Assembly (NCBI GenBank): GCA_963733105.1 | Contig: CAVTCB010000004.1 | Location: forward strand, 124,001-188,000 | Reading direction: 5' to 3' | Length of the DNA: 64,000 nucleotides | From: JAFAYN01 sp963733105 | Lineage (GTDB): Bacteria; Gemmatimonadota; Gemmatimonadetes; Longimicrobiales; Longimicrobiaceae | Part shown: positions 35,081-43,090 of the stretch, in pieces | Layout of the letters: every line of letters begins with the position of its first letter | How positions within the stretch are numbered: the first letter of the stretch is position 1 | Program-made: the position numbers and the translations under genes | Notes under the pieces: generated by a model | The model's input: only the letters and a program-made list of their open reading frames with translations | Told to the model about the DNA's origin: nothing | The model's database searches: none

Positions 35081-36010
35081 ATGGAAGCGGAAAACGAACT
35101 CTCCTCCGGGCCTCCCGGACAGACGCGAGCCGGCACCGTGGCGCTGGTCGGCTACCCGAACGCCGGGAAGTCGTCGCTCCTCAACCGCTTCCTCGACCAG
35201 AAGCTCAGCATCGTCACCTCGGCCCCGCAGACCACGCGCGAGCGGGTGCTGGGGATCGACACCCGGGACGACGTCCAGATCGTCTTCGTGGACACCCCGG
35301 GGCTGGTGGACCCCAGGTACCTCCTGCACCGTGCCATGCTGCACTCGGTGCTGGAGACCATCCCGGACGTGGACGTGGCCGTCCTCCTGCTCGACCCCAC
35401 CAGCGAGAACCGCGACTTCGGCGAGGAGGTGCTGGAGCTCCTGCGCCGGAAAAGGTCCGCCCTCCTGGTCGTGATCAACAAGACCGACGTGGCGCGGCGC
35501 GAGCGCCTCCGCGAGCTGCGGGAGTGGGCGCACGAGACGCTGGGAACCGACGCCCTGGAGGTCTCCGCGCAGAGCGGCGAGGGCGTGGAGGCGCTGCGAG
35601 GGCGCATCGCCGAGCTGCTCCCCGTCTCCCCGTTCCTCTACCCGCCGGACGAGATCTCCTCGCAGCCCGTCCGCTTCTTCGTCGCGGAGCTGATCCGCGA
35701 GACGGTGTTCGAGCAGTACGGGCAGGAGGTGCCCTACAGCACCACGGCCAAGGTGGACGAGTTCCGCGAGAACGCCGACCCCCTCTACATCCGCGCCACC
35801 ATCTTCGTCGAGCGGCCGACGCAGAAGGCCATCGTGATCGGCAAGGGCGGCGCGGCCATCAAGAAGCTGGGCCAGGCGGCGAGGCTCAAGGTGGAGGAGT
35901 TCGTCGGGGCGCCGGTCTACCTGGACCTCTGGGTCAAGGTGCTCCCCAAGTGGCGCAAGGACCCGCTGAGCCTCGCCCGGCTGGGCTTCAAACTTCCGAC
36001 GGAGCCGTGA
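35081..36010 (+). CDS. era: GTPase Era
   Basis: A 309-residue GTPase that binds 16S rRNA near its 3' end and assists 30S maturation. G motifs: GYPNAGKSSLLNRF (P-loop), DTPGLVDP (G3), NKTD (G4) and VSAQSGEG (G5). The C-terminal KH domain contains IVIGKGGAAIKKLGQAARLKVEEFVGAPVYLDLWVKV. The ATG at 35081 is preferred over TTG at 35045, which lies in the promoter -35. There is no Shine-Dalgarno sequence, consistent with a leaderless mRNA. It sits just after the rRNA operon it helps mature. Confidence 0.96.
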   Translation: MEAENELSSGPPGQTRAGTVALVGYPNAGKSSLLNRFLDQKLSIVTSAPQTTRERVLGIDTRDDVQIVFVDTPGLVDPRYLLHRAMLHSVLETIPDVDVAVLLLDPTSENRDFGEEVLELLRRKRSALLVVINKTDVARRERLRELREWAHETLGTDALEVSAQSGEGVEALRGRIAELLPVSPFLYPPDEISSQPVRFFVAELIRETVFEQYGQEVPYSTTAKVDEFRENADPLYIRATIFVERPTQKAIVIGKGGAAIKKLGQAARLKVEEFVGAPVYLDLWVKVLPKWRKDPLSLARLGFKLPTEP

Positions 36011-36015
36011 CGACG

Positions 36016-36180
36016 ATGCTCGACCCGCAGCTTCTGGAGATCCTGGTGTGCCCCAAGTGCAGGGGCGAGCTGGTGTACCGGGAGGACCCCCCCACGCTGG
36101 CGTGCGAGAGGTGTCGGCTCCGCTACGAGGTGCGGGACGGCATCCCGATCCTCCTCGTGGACGAGGCCAAGCCCCTCTGA
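36016..36180 (+). CDS. Trm112 family zinc-binding protein
   Basis: A 54-residue protein: MLDPQLLEILVCPKCRGELVYREDPPTLACERCRLRYEVRDGIPILLVDEAKPL. The two CxxC pairs (CPKC, CERC) and the closing RDGIPILLVDEA match the Trm112/YcaR family; in other organisms these bind and activate methyltransferases. It follows era by 5 bp. A GTG at 36007, overlapping the era stop, would add three residues and is an alternative start. Confidence 0.9.
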   Translation: MLDPQLLEILVCPKCRGELVYREDPPTLACERCRLRYEVRDGIPILLVDEAKPL

Positions 36181-36207
36181 CCCTCCTCCCGCGCCTCCCG
36201 CCACGGT

Positions 36208-36236
36208 TTGACAGGACTCCGGGGCGCGGGTAGTAT
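36208..36236 (+). promoter_or_regulatory. Promoter of the receiver-GGDEF-like gene
   Basis: TTGACA (36208-36213), 17-bp spacer, TAGTAT (36231-36236); leader of about 32 bases to the ATG at 36275. Confidence 0.75.
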
Positions 36237-36274
36237 TCGCGTGTCCACTCCCCCGTCCACGGCTTCCCGGGCTC

Positions 36275-37210
36275 ATGTCGCGTAGCTTCCTCCTGCACTT
36301 CTCGCCGCACGGACGCCGTGCTCCGATGGTGGTGCAGGAGTTCGCCGCGAGGAGCGACCACGAGCTCGTGGAGGTGTCCACCGCCGACGAGGTGGTGACC
36401 CGGGTCAGCCGCGCCTACCCCACCGCGGTGATCGTGGACGCCTCCCGCCCCGCGGACGAGGCGCTGCGTCTCTTCCGCATGGCCAAGGGGGAGTCGTTCA
36501 CCGCCGTCGTCCCCGTGATCGCCTACGTGGAGGAGGAGGGGGCCGACGCCACCGCCGACGCCCTGGAGGCGGGAGCGGACGAGGTCCTCTGCGGCGACCT
36601 GAGCGACCGCGAGTGCGAGCTCCGCCTCCGCCTGGCGCTGCGCCGGGCGGAGCGCGACGTGAGCGTGCACCCCACCACGCGCCTCCCGGGGACGGTCCAG
36701 ATCGAGCGCGACATCGCCCAGCGCCTCCGGAACGGGGAGCGCTTCGCCGTCTGCTACGCCGACCTGGACCACTTCAAGGAGTTCAACGACCGGTACGGCT
36801 ACAACAACGGCGACCGCGTCATCCTCCTCCTTTCCCGGATCCTGCGCGACGTGGTGCGCGCCCACTCCCCCGCGGCCTTCGTGGGCCACATCGGCGGCGA
36901 CGACTTCATCTTCAACGCCCCGCTCCCCGACTTCCGGCTCTGCTGCGAGGAGGTGATCAGCGTCTTCAACGAGCTGATCCCCCTCCAGTACTCCGAGGAG
37001 GACCAGGAGCGCGGCTACTTCGTGGGGAAGGATCGCCGGGGTGAGGTGTACAAGGTCCCGCTGATGACCCTCTCCATCGGGGTGGTCACCAACGAGCACC
37101 GGGAATTCAGCCACACCGCCCAGATCGGCGAGCTGGCCACGGAGATGAAGGCGTACGCCAAGACGCTCCCCGGCTCGCTCTACGTGGTGGACCGCCGGAG
37201 CGGAAAGTGA
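36275..37210 (+). CDS. Receiver-like / degenerate GGDEF (GGDDF) protein
   Basis: A 311-residue soluble protein. Residues 1-125 resemble a receiver domain (ELVEVSTADEVVTRVSRAYPTAVIVDASRP with the expected Asp, then VPVIAYVEEEGADATADALEAGADEVL). Residues about 130-305 are GGDEF-like: TRLPGTVQIERDI, YADLDHFKEFNDRYGYNNGDRVILLLSRIL and HIGGDDF. The signature is GGDDF, not GG[DE]EF, and no RxxD inhibitory site precedes it. Catalysis is uncertain; it may act as a c-di-GMP or GTP sensor. It has its own promoter, and its substrate-binding Asn-Asp residues are kept. Confidence 0.85.
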   Translation: MSRSFLLHFSPHGRRAPMVVQEFAARSDHELVEVSTADEVVTRVSRAYPTAVIVDASRPADEALRLFRMAKGESFTAVVPVIAYVEEEGADATADALEAGADEVLCGDLSDRECELRLRLALRRAERDVSVHPTTRLPGTVQIERDIAQRLRNGERFAVCYADLDHFKEFNDRYGYNNGDRVILLLSRILRDVVRAHSPAAFVGHIGGDDFIFNAPLPDFRLCCEEVISVFNELIPLQYSEEDQERGYFVGKDRRGEVYKVPLMTLSIGVVTNEHREFSHTAQIGELATEMKAYAKTLPGSLYVVDRRSGK

Positions 37211-37259
37211 CCGGCCGCGACCGCGCCTCGTTTCGGACCCCGGGAGGATGAAAATCGGT

Positions 37260-37781
37260 ATGAATGCTGCCTGTCCTCACTGCAACACCGTGTTCCGCGT
37301 CGATCCGCGCAAGGTGCCGGCCGGCGGGGCGCGCGTCCGCTGCTCCATCTGCCGCGGCGTGTTCAAGGTGGACGCCGCGGAGCCGGCCGAGCGGCCGGAG
37401 CCGGCCACCCCGGCTCCGGCCCCCGTGGCCGCTGCCGCCGCGCCCCCGCCGCCGCCCGCCGCACCGGTGGCGGCTCCCGCGGCGGCGCACCCCGCCCCGG
37501 CCGCTCCGCGCCCCGCGGCTCCGTCGCCTTTCGGGGCCTCGGACCCGCAGTCCAAGGCGCGGAGGCTCGCCCGGGCGCTGGTGTCGGACATGGTCACCTA
37601 CCACCCGGACCGCCGCGACACGGCGCTCCGGGAGGGGACGCTGAAGCGGGAGTTCAAGGAGGAGATCAAGAAGAGCTGGGAGGAGTACGTGCAGCAGGTC
37701 GGGACCGAGGTCGCGCACGGCACCACCTTCTTCCGGGACGCGCTGAACGAGATCCTCGCTCGGGGACAGAAGGTCTTCTGA
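37260..37781 (+). CDS. Zinc-ribbon (MJ0042-type) protein with Ala/Pro linker
   Basis: A 173-residue protein. The N-terminal zinc ribbon has two CxxC pairs (ACPHCNTVFRVDPRKVPAGGARVRCSICRGVFKVD). A long low-complexity Ala/Pro region (about residues 40-95) connects to a C-terminal helical domain (SKARRLARALVSDMVTYHPDRRDTALREGTLKREFKEEIKKSWEEYVQQVG). This pattern is seen in delta-proteobacterial and gemmatimonadal proteins of unknown function. GGGAGG at 37242-37247 sits 12 bases before the ATG at 37260 but directly touches an ATG at 37248, so 37260 is the preferred start. Confidence 0.8.
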   Translation: MNAACPHCNTVFRVDPRKVPAGGARVRCSICRGVFKVDAAEPAERPEPATPAPAPVAAAAAPPPPPAAPVAAPAAAHPAPAAPRPAAPSPFGASDPQSKARRLARALVSDMVTYHPDRRDTALREGTLKREFKEEIKKSWEEYVQQVGTEVAHGTTFFRDALNEILARGQKVF

Positions 37782-37782
37782 C

Positions 37783-37829
37783 GCTGGACGGGGGCGCATC
37801 CCGGAGGGCCGTCCAGCAGGGGCGGCCCT
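37783..37829 (+). promoter_or_regulatory. Two mutually exclusive hairpins ahead of prfB
   Basis: GCTGGACGG (37783-37791) pairs with CCGTCCAGC (37809-37817). Alternatively AGGGCCG (37805-37811) pairs with CGGCCCT (37823-37829), followed by TGTCATT. The two share 37809-37811, so only one can form. They may end the previous gene's transcript or attenuate prfB. Confidence 0.4.
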
Positions 37830-37864
37830 TGTCATTGCCGGAAAAAACCAACGGAACGAGAGAC

Positions 37865-38975
37865 ATGATCACCGAACTTCAGTCCAGACTGGACGTGTAC
37901 CGCGAAAGGCTCGATGAGCTGAGGGGGTTTCTTTGACATCGCTGCCAAGCAGGAGAAGCTGAGGCAGCTGGAGTCGCGCATGGCCGACCCGGCCTTCTGG
38001 AACGACGCCGACCGCGCGCGGGAGGTGATCGCGGAGGCCAACCAGGTCAAGGCGTGGACCGACCCGTGGACCCGGCTCGTGGGGAAGGTGGGCGACCTCG
38101 CCGAGCTGGGCGAGCTCCTCGCCGCAGACGAGGACGCCGAGCTGGCCGAGGAGTGGCAGCGCGAGGTGGAGGCGCTGGGCGCTGGGCTGGAGGACCTGGA
38201 GCTGCGCAACATGCTCCAGGGGCCGGACGACCACCGTGACGCCCTGGTGACCATCCACCCCGGGGCGGGGGGTACCGAGTCGCAGGACTGGGCCGAGATG
38301 CTCCTCCGCATGTACGTCCGCTGGGGCGAGCGCCGCGGCTTCGACGTGGAGCTCCTCGACCGGCAGGAGGGCGACGAGGCGGGGATCAAGTCCGCCACGC
38401 TGGAGATCCGCGGGCAGTACGCCTACGGCTACCTCCGGGCCGAGCGCGGGGTGCACCGGCTGGTGCGGATCTCTCCCTTCGACTCGCAGGCGCGGCGGCA
38501 CACCTCGTTCGCCTCGGTGTTCGTCTACCCCTCGGTGGACGACACCATCGAGATCGAGGTGCGCGAGGAGGACATCGAGATGGACGTCTACCGCGCCTCC
38601 GGCGCCGGCGGCCAGCACGTCAACAAGACCTCCTCCGCCGTCCGCCTCCGCCACCTCCCCTCCGGGATCGTGGTGGCGTGCCAGCAGGAGCGCTCGCAGC
38701 ACAAGAACCGCGCGACCGCCATGAAGATGCTCAAGGCGGCCCTCTACCAGCGCGCGCTGGAGGAGCAGGAGAAGGAGAAGCAGAAGCTGGAGTCCACCAA
38801 GACCGACATCGGCTGGGGGAGCCAGATCCGCTCCTACGTCTTCCAGCCCTACACCATGGTCAACGACCACCGTACCGAGCTGAAGCTGCCGGACGTCCAG
38901 AAGGTCATGGACGGCGACCTGGACCCCTTCATCCAGGCGTACCTCCGGGAGTTCGGTGGAGAGAGGAAGCAGTGA
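37865..38975 (+). CDS. prfB: Peptide chain release factor 2, with programmed +1 frameshift
   Basis: RF2, 369 residues after the frameshift, releases peptides at UGA and UAA. The first 23 codons from the ATG at 37865 end in CTT (37931-37933) followed by an in-frame TGA (37934-37936) and C. Reading resumes one base later at GAC (37935), giving DIAAKQEKLRQLESRMADPAFWND. AGGGGG (37922-37927) lies 3 bases before CTT, the standard stimulator. The domain signatures are intact: tripeptide SPF and the GGQ motif in ASGAGGQHVNKTSSAVRL. This is the classic autoregulation, in which low RF2 favours frameshifting. It is followed by lysS with a TGATG overlap. Confidence 0.97.
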
Positions 38976-40519
38976 TGGGAGAGGAAGAGCTTCCGGAGCG
39001 GGAGCGGGTCGTCGAGGACCGCCTGGAGAAGCTCCAGGCCCTGCGGGAGCGGGGCGTGGAGCCCTTCGCGTACGCGTACGAGCCCACCCACACCGCCACC
39101 GCCGCCCGCGAGCTCTTCGAGCGCTGGGAGGGCTCGGAGCGCGGGGAGGGGGAGGACGGCCCGGGCGAGCGCGTGCGCGTGGCCGGGCGCATCGTCGCCA
39201 AGCGGGTGATGGGGAAGAGCACCTTCGTGCACGTCGCCGACCGCAGCGGGCGCATCCAGCTCTACTTCCGGGTGAACGACCTGGGCGACGGGTACGGCCT
39301 CCTCGACCTCCTGGACCCCAGCGACTGGGTGGGGGCGGAGGGGACGCTGTTCCGCACCCGCACGGGCGAGGTGTCGCTGCGGGTGTCCGCCTTCCAGCTC
39401 CTCGCCAAGGCCGTCCGCCCGCTCCCGCTCGGCAAGGAGGAGACCGACCCGGAGACGGGGGAGCGCCGCGTCTGGTCGGGCTTCAGCGACGTGGAGGCCC
39501 GCTACCGCCAGCGCTACGCCGACCTCGCCGTGAACCCCGAGGTGCGCGACGTCTTCGTGCTGCGCGCCCGGATCGTCGGCGCGCTCCGCCGCTTCCTGGA
39601 CGAGCGCGGCTTCGTGGAGGTGGAGACGCCGGTCCTCCAGCCGCTGTACGGGGGGGCCCTCGCGCGCCCCTTCACCACGCACCACAACACGCTGGACATG
39701 CAGCTCTACCTCCGCGTCGCGGACGAGCTGTACCTGAAGCGGCTGATCGTGGGCGGGATGGAGCGTGTGTACGAGATCGGCAAGGACTTCCGCAACGAGG
39801 GGCTGTCCCGCTTCCACAACCCCGAGTTCACCATGCTGGAGTTCTACGCCGCCTACCTGGACTACCGGGGGGTGATGGAGCTCACGCAGGAGATGCTGGG
39901 GCACCTGGTCCGGGAGGTCCTCGGGGGGGCGGCGGTGCGCTTCGGCGGGCACGAGATCGACTTCACCCCCCCGTTCGCCGCCTACACCATGTACGAGGCG
40001 CTCCGGGAGGTCGGCGGCGTGGACGTGGAGGCCCTGTCCGAGGAGGAGATGCGCTCGCGGGTCCGCTCGCTCGGCCTCCCCGCCGCGGAGGTGGGAGCCA
40101 TGGGGCGCGGGAAGCTGATCGACGAGCTGTTCGGCGCCCTGGTGGAGCCGAAGCTGGTCCAGCCCACCTTCATCACCGACTACCCGCGCGAGATGTCCCC
40201 GCTCGCCAAGCCCAAGCGCGGCGACCCGGAGCTGACCGAGCGCTTCGAGCTGATCGTCGCCGGCAAGGAGCTGTGCAACGCGTACAGCGAGCTGAACGAC
40301 CCCATCGACCAGCGCGAGCGCTTCGAGGCGCAGAAGCGGCTCATGCTGGCCGGCGACGAGGAGACGCAGCCGGTGGACGAGGACTTCCTCCGGGCCATGG
40401 AGTACGGGATGCCCCCCACCGGCGGCTTCGGGATGGGGATCGACCGGCTGACCATGATCCTGGCGGGGCAGCCCTCCATCCGCGACGTGATCCTGTTCCC
40501 CACGATGAGGCCCGAGTGA
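38975..40519 (+). CDS. lysS: Lysyl-tRNA synthetase, class II
   Basis: A 514-residue enzyme charging tRNA-Lys. An N-terminal OB-fold anticodon-binding domain (residues about 60-155, VAGRIVAKRVMGKSTFVHVADRSGRIQLYF) precedes the class II core: motif 1 around RRFLDERGFVEVETPVLQP, motif 2 FRNEGLSRFHNPEFTMLEFYAAY, motif 3 GGFGMGIDRLTMIL. The prfB-lysS order with an overlapping TGATG is common. The N-terminus is a short charged extension (GEEELPERERVVEDRLEKLQAL) typical of the family. Confidence 0.97.
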   Translation: MGEEELPERERVVEDRLEKLQALRERGVEPFAYAYEPTHTATAARELFERWEGSERGEGEDGPGERVRVAGRIVAKRVMGKSTFVHVADRSGRIQLYFRVNDLGDGYGLLDLLDPSDWVGAEGTLFRTRTGEVSLRVSAFQLLAKAVRPLPLGKEETDPETGERRVWSGFSDVEARYRQRYADLAVNPEVRDVFVLRARIVGALRRFLDERGFVEVETPVLQPLYGGALARPFTTHHNTLDMQLYLRVADELYLKRLIVGGMERVYEIGKDFRNEGLSRFHNPEFTMLEFYAAYLDYRGVMELTQEMLGHLVREVLGGAAVRFGGHEIDFTPPFAAYTMYEALREVGGVDVEALSEEEMRSRVRSLGLPAAEVGAMGRGKLIDELFGALVEPKLVQPTFITDYPREMSPLAKPKRGDPELTERFELIVAGKELCNAYSELNDPIDQRERFEAQKRLMLAGDEETQPVDEDFLRAMEYGMPPTGGFGMGIDRLTMILAGQPSIRDVILFPTMRPE

Positions 40520-40547
40520 AGGCCCCGTCCCCCGCGCGGAGGTACGC

Positions 40548-41789
40548 GTGAACCTGGAGTGGTACATCGGGCGGCGCTACCTGGCCTCGCGCCGGGGAAC
40601 GCGCTTCCTCTCGCTGATCACCGCCATCTCCATCGGCGGGGTCACGGTGGGGGTGATGGCGCTGATCGTGGTGACCGCGGTGATGACGGGCCTGCAGACC
40701 GACCTCCGCGACAAGATCCTGGGGACCAACCCCCACATCTGGCTCACCACCTTCGGGGAGACCATGCGGGTGGACGACTGGCCCGCGGCAGTGAAGCGGG
40801 TCCGGAAGGTCCCGGGCGTCACCGCGGTGGCGCCCTTCATCCACACCGAGGTGGGACTGCGCAACCGGGCGGGGTACGCCGAGTTCGGCATCCTGCGCGG
40901 GATCGAGCCGCGCGCCGAGGGCCCGGCCGTCACCGACATCGTCGAGCAGATCCGCGGCGGCAAGTACAGCCTGGGCGCAACCCGGTCCGGCTACCCGCCC
41001 ATTCTGGTGGGATCCGCCATCGCGGAGCGCTTCGGCCTCTTCCCCGGCGACGTGGTGGACGTCTTCTCGCTCTCCGGCGCGCAGGTGTCGCCGCTGGGCG
41101 GGGTGGTGCCGCGCGGGCGCAAGTTCGAGGTGGTGGGGCGCTTCAAGACCGGGATGTACGAGTACGACAACCGGTTCATGTACACCACCCTGGCCGCCGC
41201 GCAGGACCTCACCAACCTGGGAACCGGCGTCACCGGGCTGGAGGTGCGCGTCCCCGACCCCATGGAGGCCGACGTGGTGGGGCGGCGCCTGGAGACGGAG
41301 ATGGGCTTCCCCTACCGCGCCGAGGACTGGAAGTCGATGAACTCGTCGCTCTTCTCCGCGCTCAAGCTGGAGAAGCTGGCGATGAGCGTGATCCTCCTCC
41401 TGATCGTGGTGGTGGCCGCCTTCAACATCATCTCCACCCTGGTGATGGTGGTCACGGACAAGACGCGGGAGATCGGGATCCTCAAGTCCATGGGGCTCAC
41501 CTCCCGGCGCGTGCTCCGGATCTTCATGCTCCAGGGGCTGGTGATCGGCGTGGTCGGCTCCACGCTGGGGGCCGTCGGCGGGGTGGCGGTCACCTGGGTG
41601 ATCGACCGCTACGAGCTGATCAAGATCCCCGGCGACATCTACTTCGTGGACCACCTCCCGGTGGCGTACGATCCCCTGGACGTGGTGACCATCCTGCTGT
41701 GCAGCGTCCTGATCTCGTTCCTGGCGACCATCTACCCGGCGCGCCAGGCGGCCGGGCTCCTCCCCGTGGAGGCGATCCGCCATGACTGA
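40548..41789 (+). CDS. Lipoprotein-releasing ABC transporter permease (LolC/LolE family)
   Basis: A 413-residue inner-membrane permease. The N-terminal helix and first periplasmic block MNLEWYIGRRYLASRRGTRFLSLITAISIGGVTVGVMALIVVTAVMTGLQ is typical of LolC/E, followed by a large periplasmic domain to about residue 270 and three C-terminal helices with the coupling motif LKSMGLTSRRVLRIFMLQGLVIG. With LolD it extracts lipoproteins from the inner membrane. Only one permease gene is present, so a homodimer (LolF-like) is likely. GTG at 40548 has GCGGAGG upstream; it overlaps lolD by 8 bp. Confidence 0.92.
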   Translation: MNLEWYIGRRYLASRRGTRFLSLITAISIGGVTVGVMALIVVTAVMTGLQTDLRDKILGTNPHIWLTTFGETMRVDDWPAAVKRVRKVPGVTAVAPFIHTEVGLRNRAGYAEFGILRGIEPRAEGPAVTDIVEQIRGGKYSLGATRSGYPPILVGSAIAERFGLFPGDVVDVFSLSGAQVSPLGGVVPRGRKFEVVGRFKTGMYEYDNRFMYTTLAAAQDLTNLGTGVTGLEVRVPDPMEADVVGRRLETEMGFPYRAEDWKSMNSSLFSALKLEKLAMSVILLLIVVVAAFNIISTLVMVVTDKTREIGILKSMGLTSRRVLRIFMLQGLVIGVVGSTLGAVGGVAVTWVIDRYELIKIPGDIYFVDHLPVAYDPLDVVTILLCSVLISFLATIYPARQAAGLLPVEAIRHD

Positions 41790-42531
41790 GCCCCGGCTGC
41801 TCGAAGAGCGCGAGGCGGCGGTCCTCGCCCGCGGCGTCTCCAAGCGCTACGTCGGCGGGGACGGGACGCCGATCCAGGTGCTGGAGGGGGTGGACCTGGA
41901 AGTGGCCGCGGGGGAGTCCATCGCCGTGATCGGGCAGAGCGGGGCGGGGAAGTCCACCCTCCTGCACATCCTGGGCGGGCTGGACGTCCCCTCGGCGGGG
42001 GAGGTGCGGGTGGGGACCAGCGAGATGGCCCGGCTCTCCGAGGACGCGCTCGCCCGCTTCCGCAACGAGAAGATCGGCTTCGTCTTCCAGTTCCACCACC
42101 TGCTCCGCGAGTTCTCCGCGCTGGAGAACGTGGCGATGCCGCTCCTGATCGCGGGGACGCCCCCGCGGCAGGCGCACGAGCGCGCCCGGGAGATGCTGGG
42201 GAGCGTGGGGCTGGGGCCCCGGGTGGAGCACACGCCCGCGCAGCTCTCCGGCGGCGAGCAGCAGCGCGTGGCCGTGGCGCGCGCGCTGGTCACCCGCCCC
42301 GTCCTCCTCCTCGCCGACGAGCCCTCGGGGAACCTGGACCCCCCCACCGGTGAACGACTCCACGACCTCCTCTTCGAGGTGAGCCGGGAGAACGGGGCGG
42401 CCATGATCCTGGTCACCCACAACCTGGACCTCGCGGCCCGCGCGGACCGGGTATTGCGACTGCACGGCGGGAAGCTGGTACCCGCCGAGACGGAGCGCGA
42501 GGAGCTCCCGGCAGGCCCCTGGGGAGGGTGA
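41782..42531 (+). CDS. lolD: Lipoprotein-releasing ABC transporter ATP-binding protein
   Basis: A 249-residue ATPase. Walker A GQSGAGKSTLL, Q-loop FQFHHLLREF, signature LSGGEQQRVAVARAL, Walker B LLLADEPSGNLD and the switch histidine in LVTHNLDLA are all intact. The pattern is that of LolD/MacB-type ABC ATPases, and the adjacent LolC-like permease gene fits LolD. The C-terminus runs slightly longer than E. coli LolD (233) with a charged tail (ETEREELPAGPWGG). It overlaps the permease gene by 8 bp, implying translational coupling. Confidence 0.93.
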   Translation: MTEPRLLEEREAAVLARGVSKRYVGGDGTPIQVLEGVDLEVAAGESIAVIGQSGAGKSTLLHILGGLDVPSAGEVRVGTSEMARLSEDALARFRNEKIGFVFQFHHLLREFSALENVAMPLLIAGTPPRQAHERAREMLGSVGLGPRVEHTPAQLSGGEQQRVAVARALVTRPVLLLADEPSGNLDPPTGERLHDLLFEVSRENGAAMILVTHNLDLAARADRVLRLHGGKLVPAETEREELPAGPWGG

Positions 42532-42573
42532 GCCCTCCACCACCCAAACGAGAATCCGGACGGCAGGTCCAGA

Positions 42574-43071
42574 ATGCAGTGCGACAACTGCGGGAAGAAC
42601 CCGGCGGTCATCCACCTGACCCAGATCGTCGACAACGAGACGAGCACCTTCCACCTCTGCGACGCCTGCGCGGCGGCCAAGGGGCTGGAGACGGAGGTTG
42701 CCCCCGAGACCGCCCCGCTCACCGACTTCCTGGCGCAGATGGGGAAGGGGCTGGTGTCCGGGAGCGCCTCCGCCGCGGGCGCCTGCGAGTTCTGCGGGCT
42801 GACCATGAACGACTTCAAGCGCACGGGGCGCCTGGGGTGCCCGCACTGCTACTCCCAGTTCGACCAGCACCTCCGCGGGCTGCTGCGCAAGCTGCACGGG
42901 GGGACGCAGCACATGGGGAAGGTGTACCTCCCTCCGCACCCCCGCGAGAGCGACCGCACCGCCCGCGTGGCGAGCCTGCGCCGGTCGCTGCAGCGCGCCG
43001 TGGACGCGGAGGACTTCGAGCGGGCCGCGGTTCTCCGCGACCAGATCCGGCGGCTGGAGACCGTGGAGTGA
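42574..43071 (+). CDS. mcsA: McsA-like zinc protein, activator of McsB
   Basis: A 165-residue protein with four CxxC pairs (CDNC, CDAC, CEFC, CPHC) that likely bind two zinc ions, and a C-terminal UVR domain (LQRAVDAEDFERAAVLRDQIRRLE). This is the McsA architecture. In Firmicutes McsA stimulates the arginine kinase McsB, whose gene follows 19 bp downstream, with clpC next. The HxxC arrangement in the MQCDNCGKNPAVIHLTQ opening is conserved. No ctsR repressor gene is seen in the window. Confidence 0.92.
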   Translation: MQCDNCGKNPAVIHLTQIVDNETSTFHLCDACAAAKGLETEVAPETAPLTDFLAQMGKGLVSGSASAAGACEFCGLTMNDFKRTGRLGCPHCYSQFDQHLRGLLRKLHGGTQHMGKVYLPPHPRESDRTARVASLRRSLQRAVDAEDFERAAVLRDQIRRLETVE

Positions 43072-43090
43072 CGAACCGGGAGAATCGGGC

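Noticed and set aside
37934..37936. In-frame TGA in prfB taken as a broken gene
   Set aside because: It is the known programmed +1 frameshift site with its stimulator, so the gene is intact.
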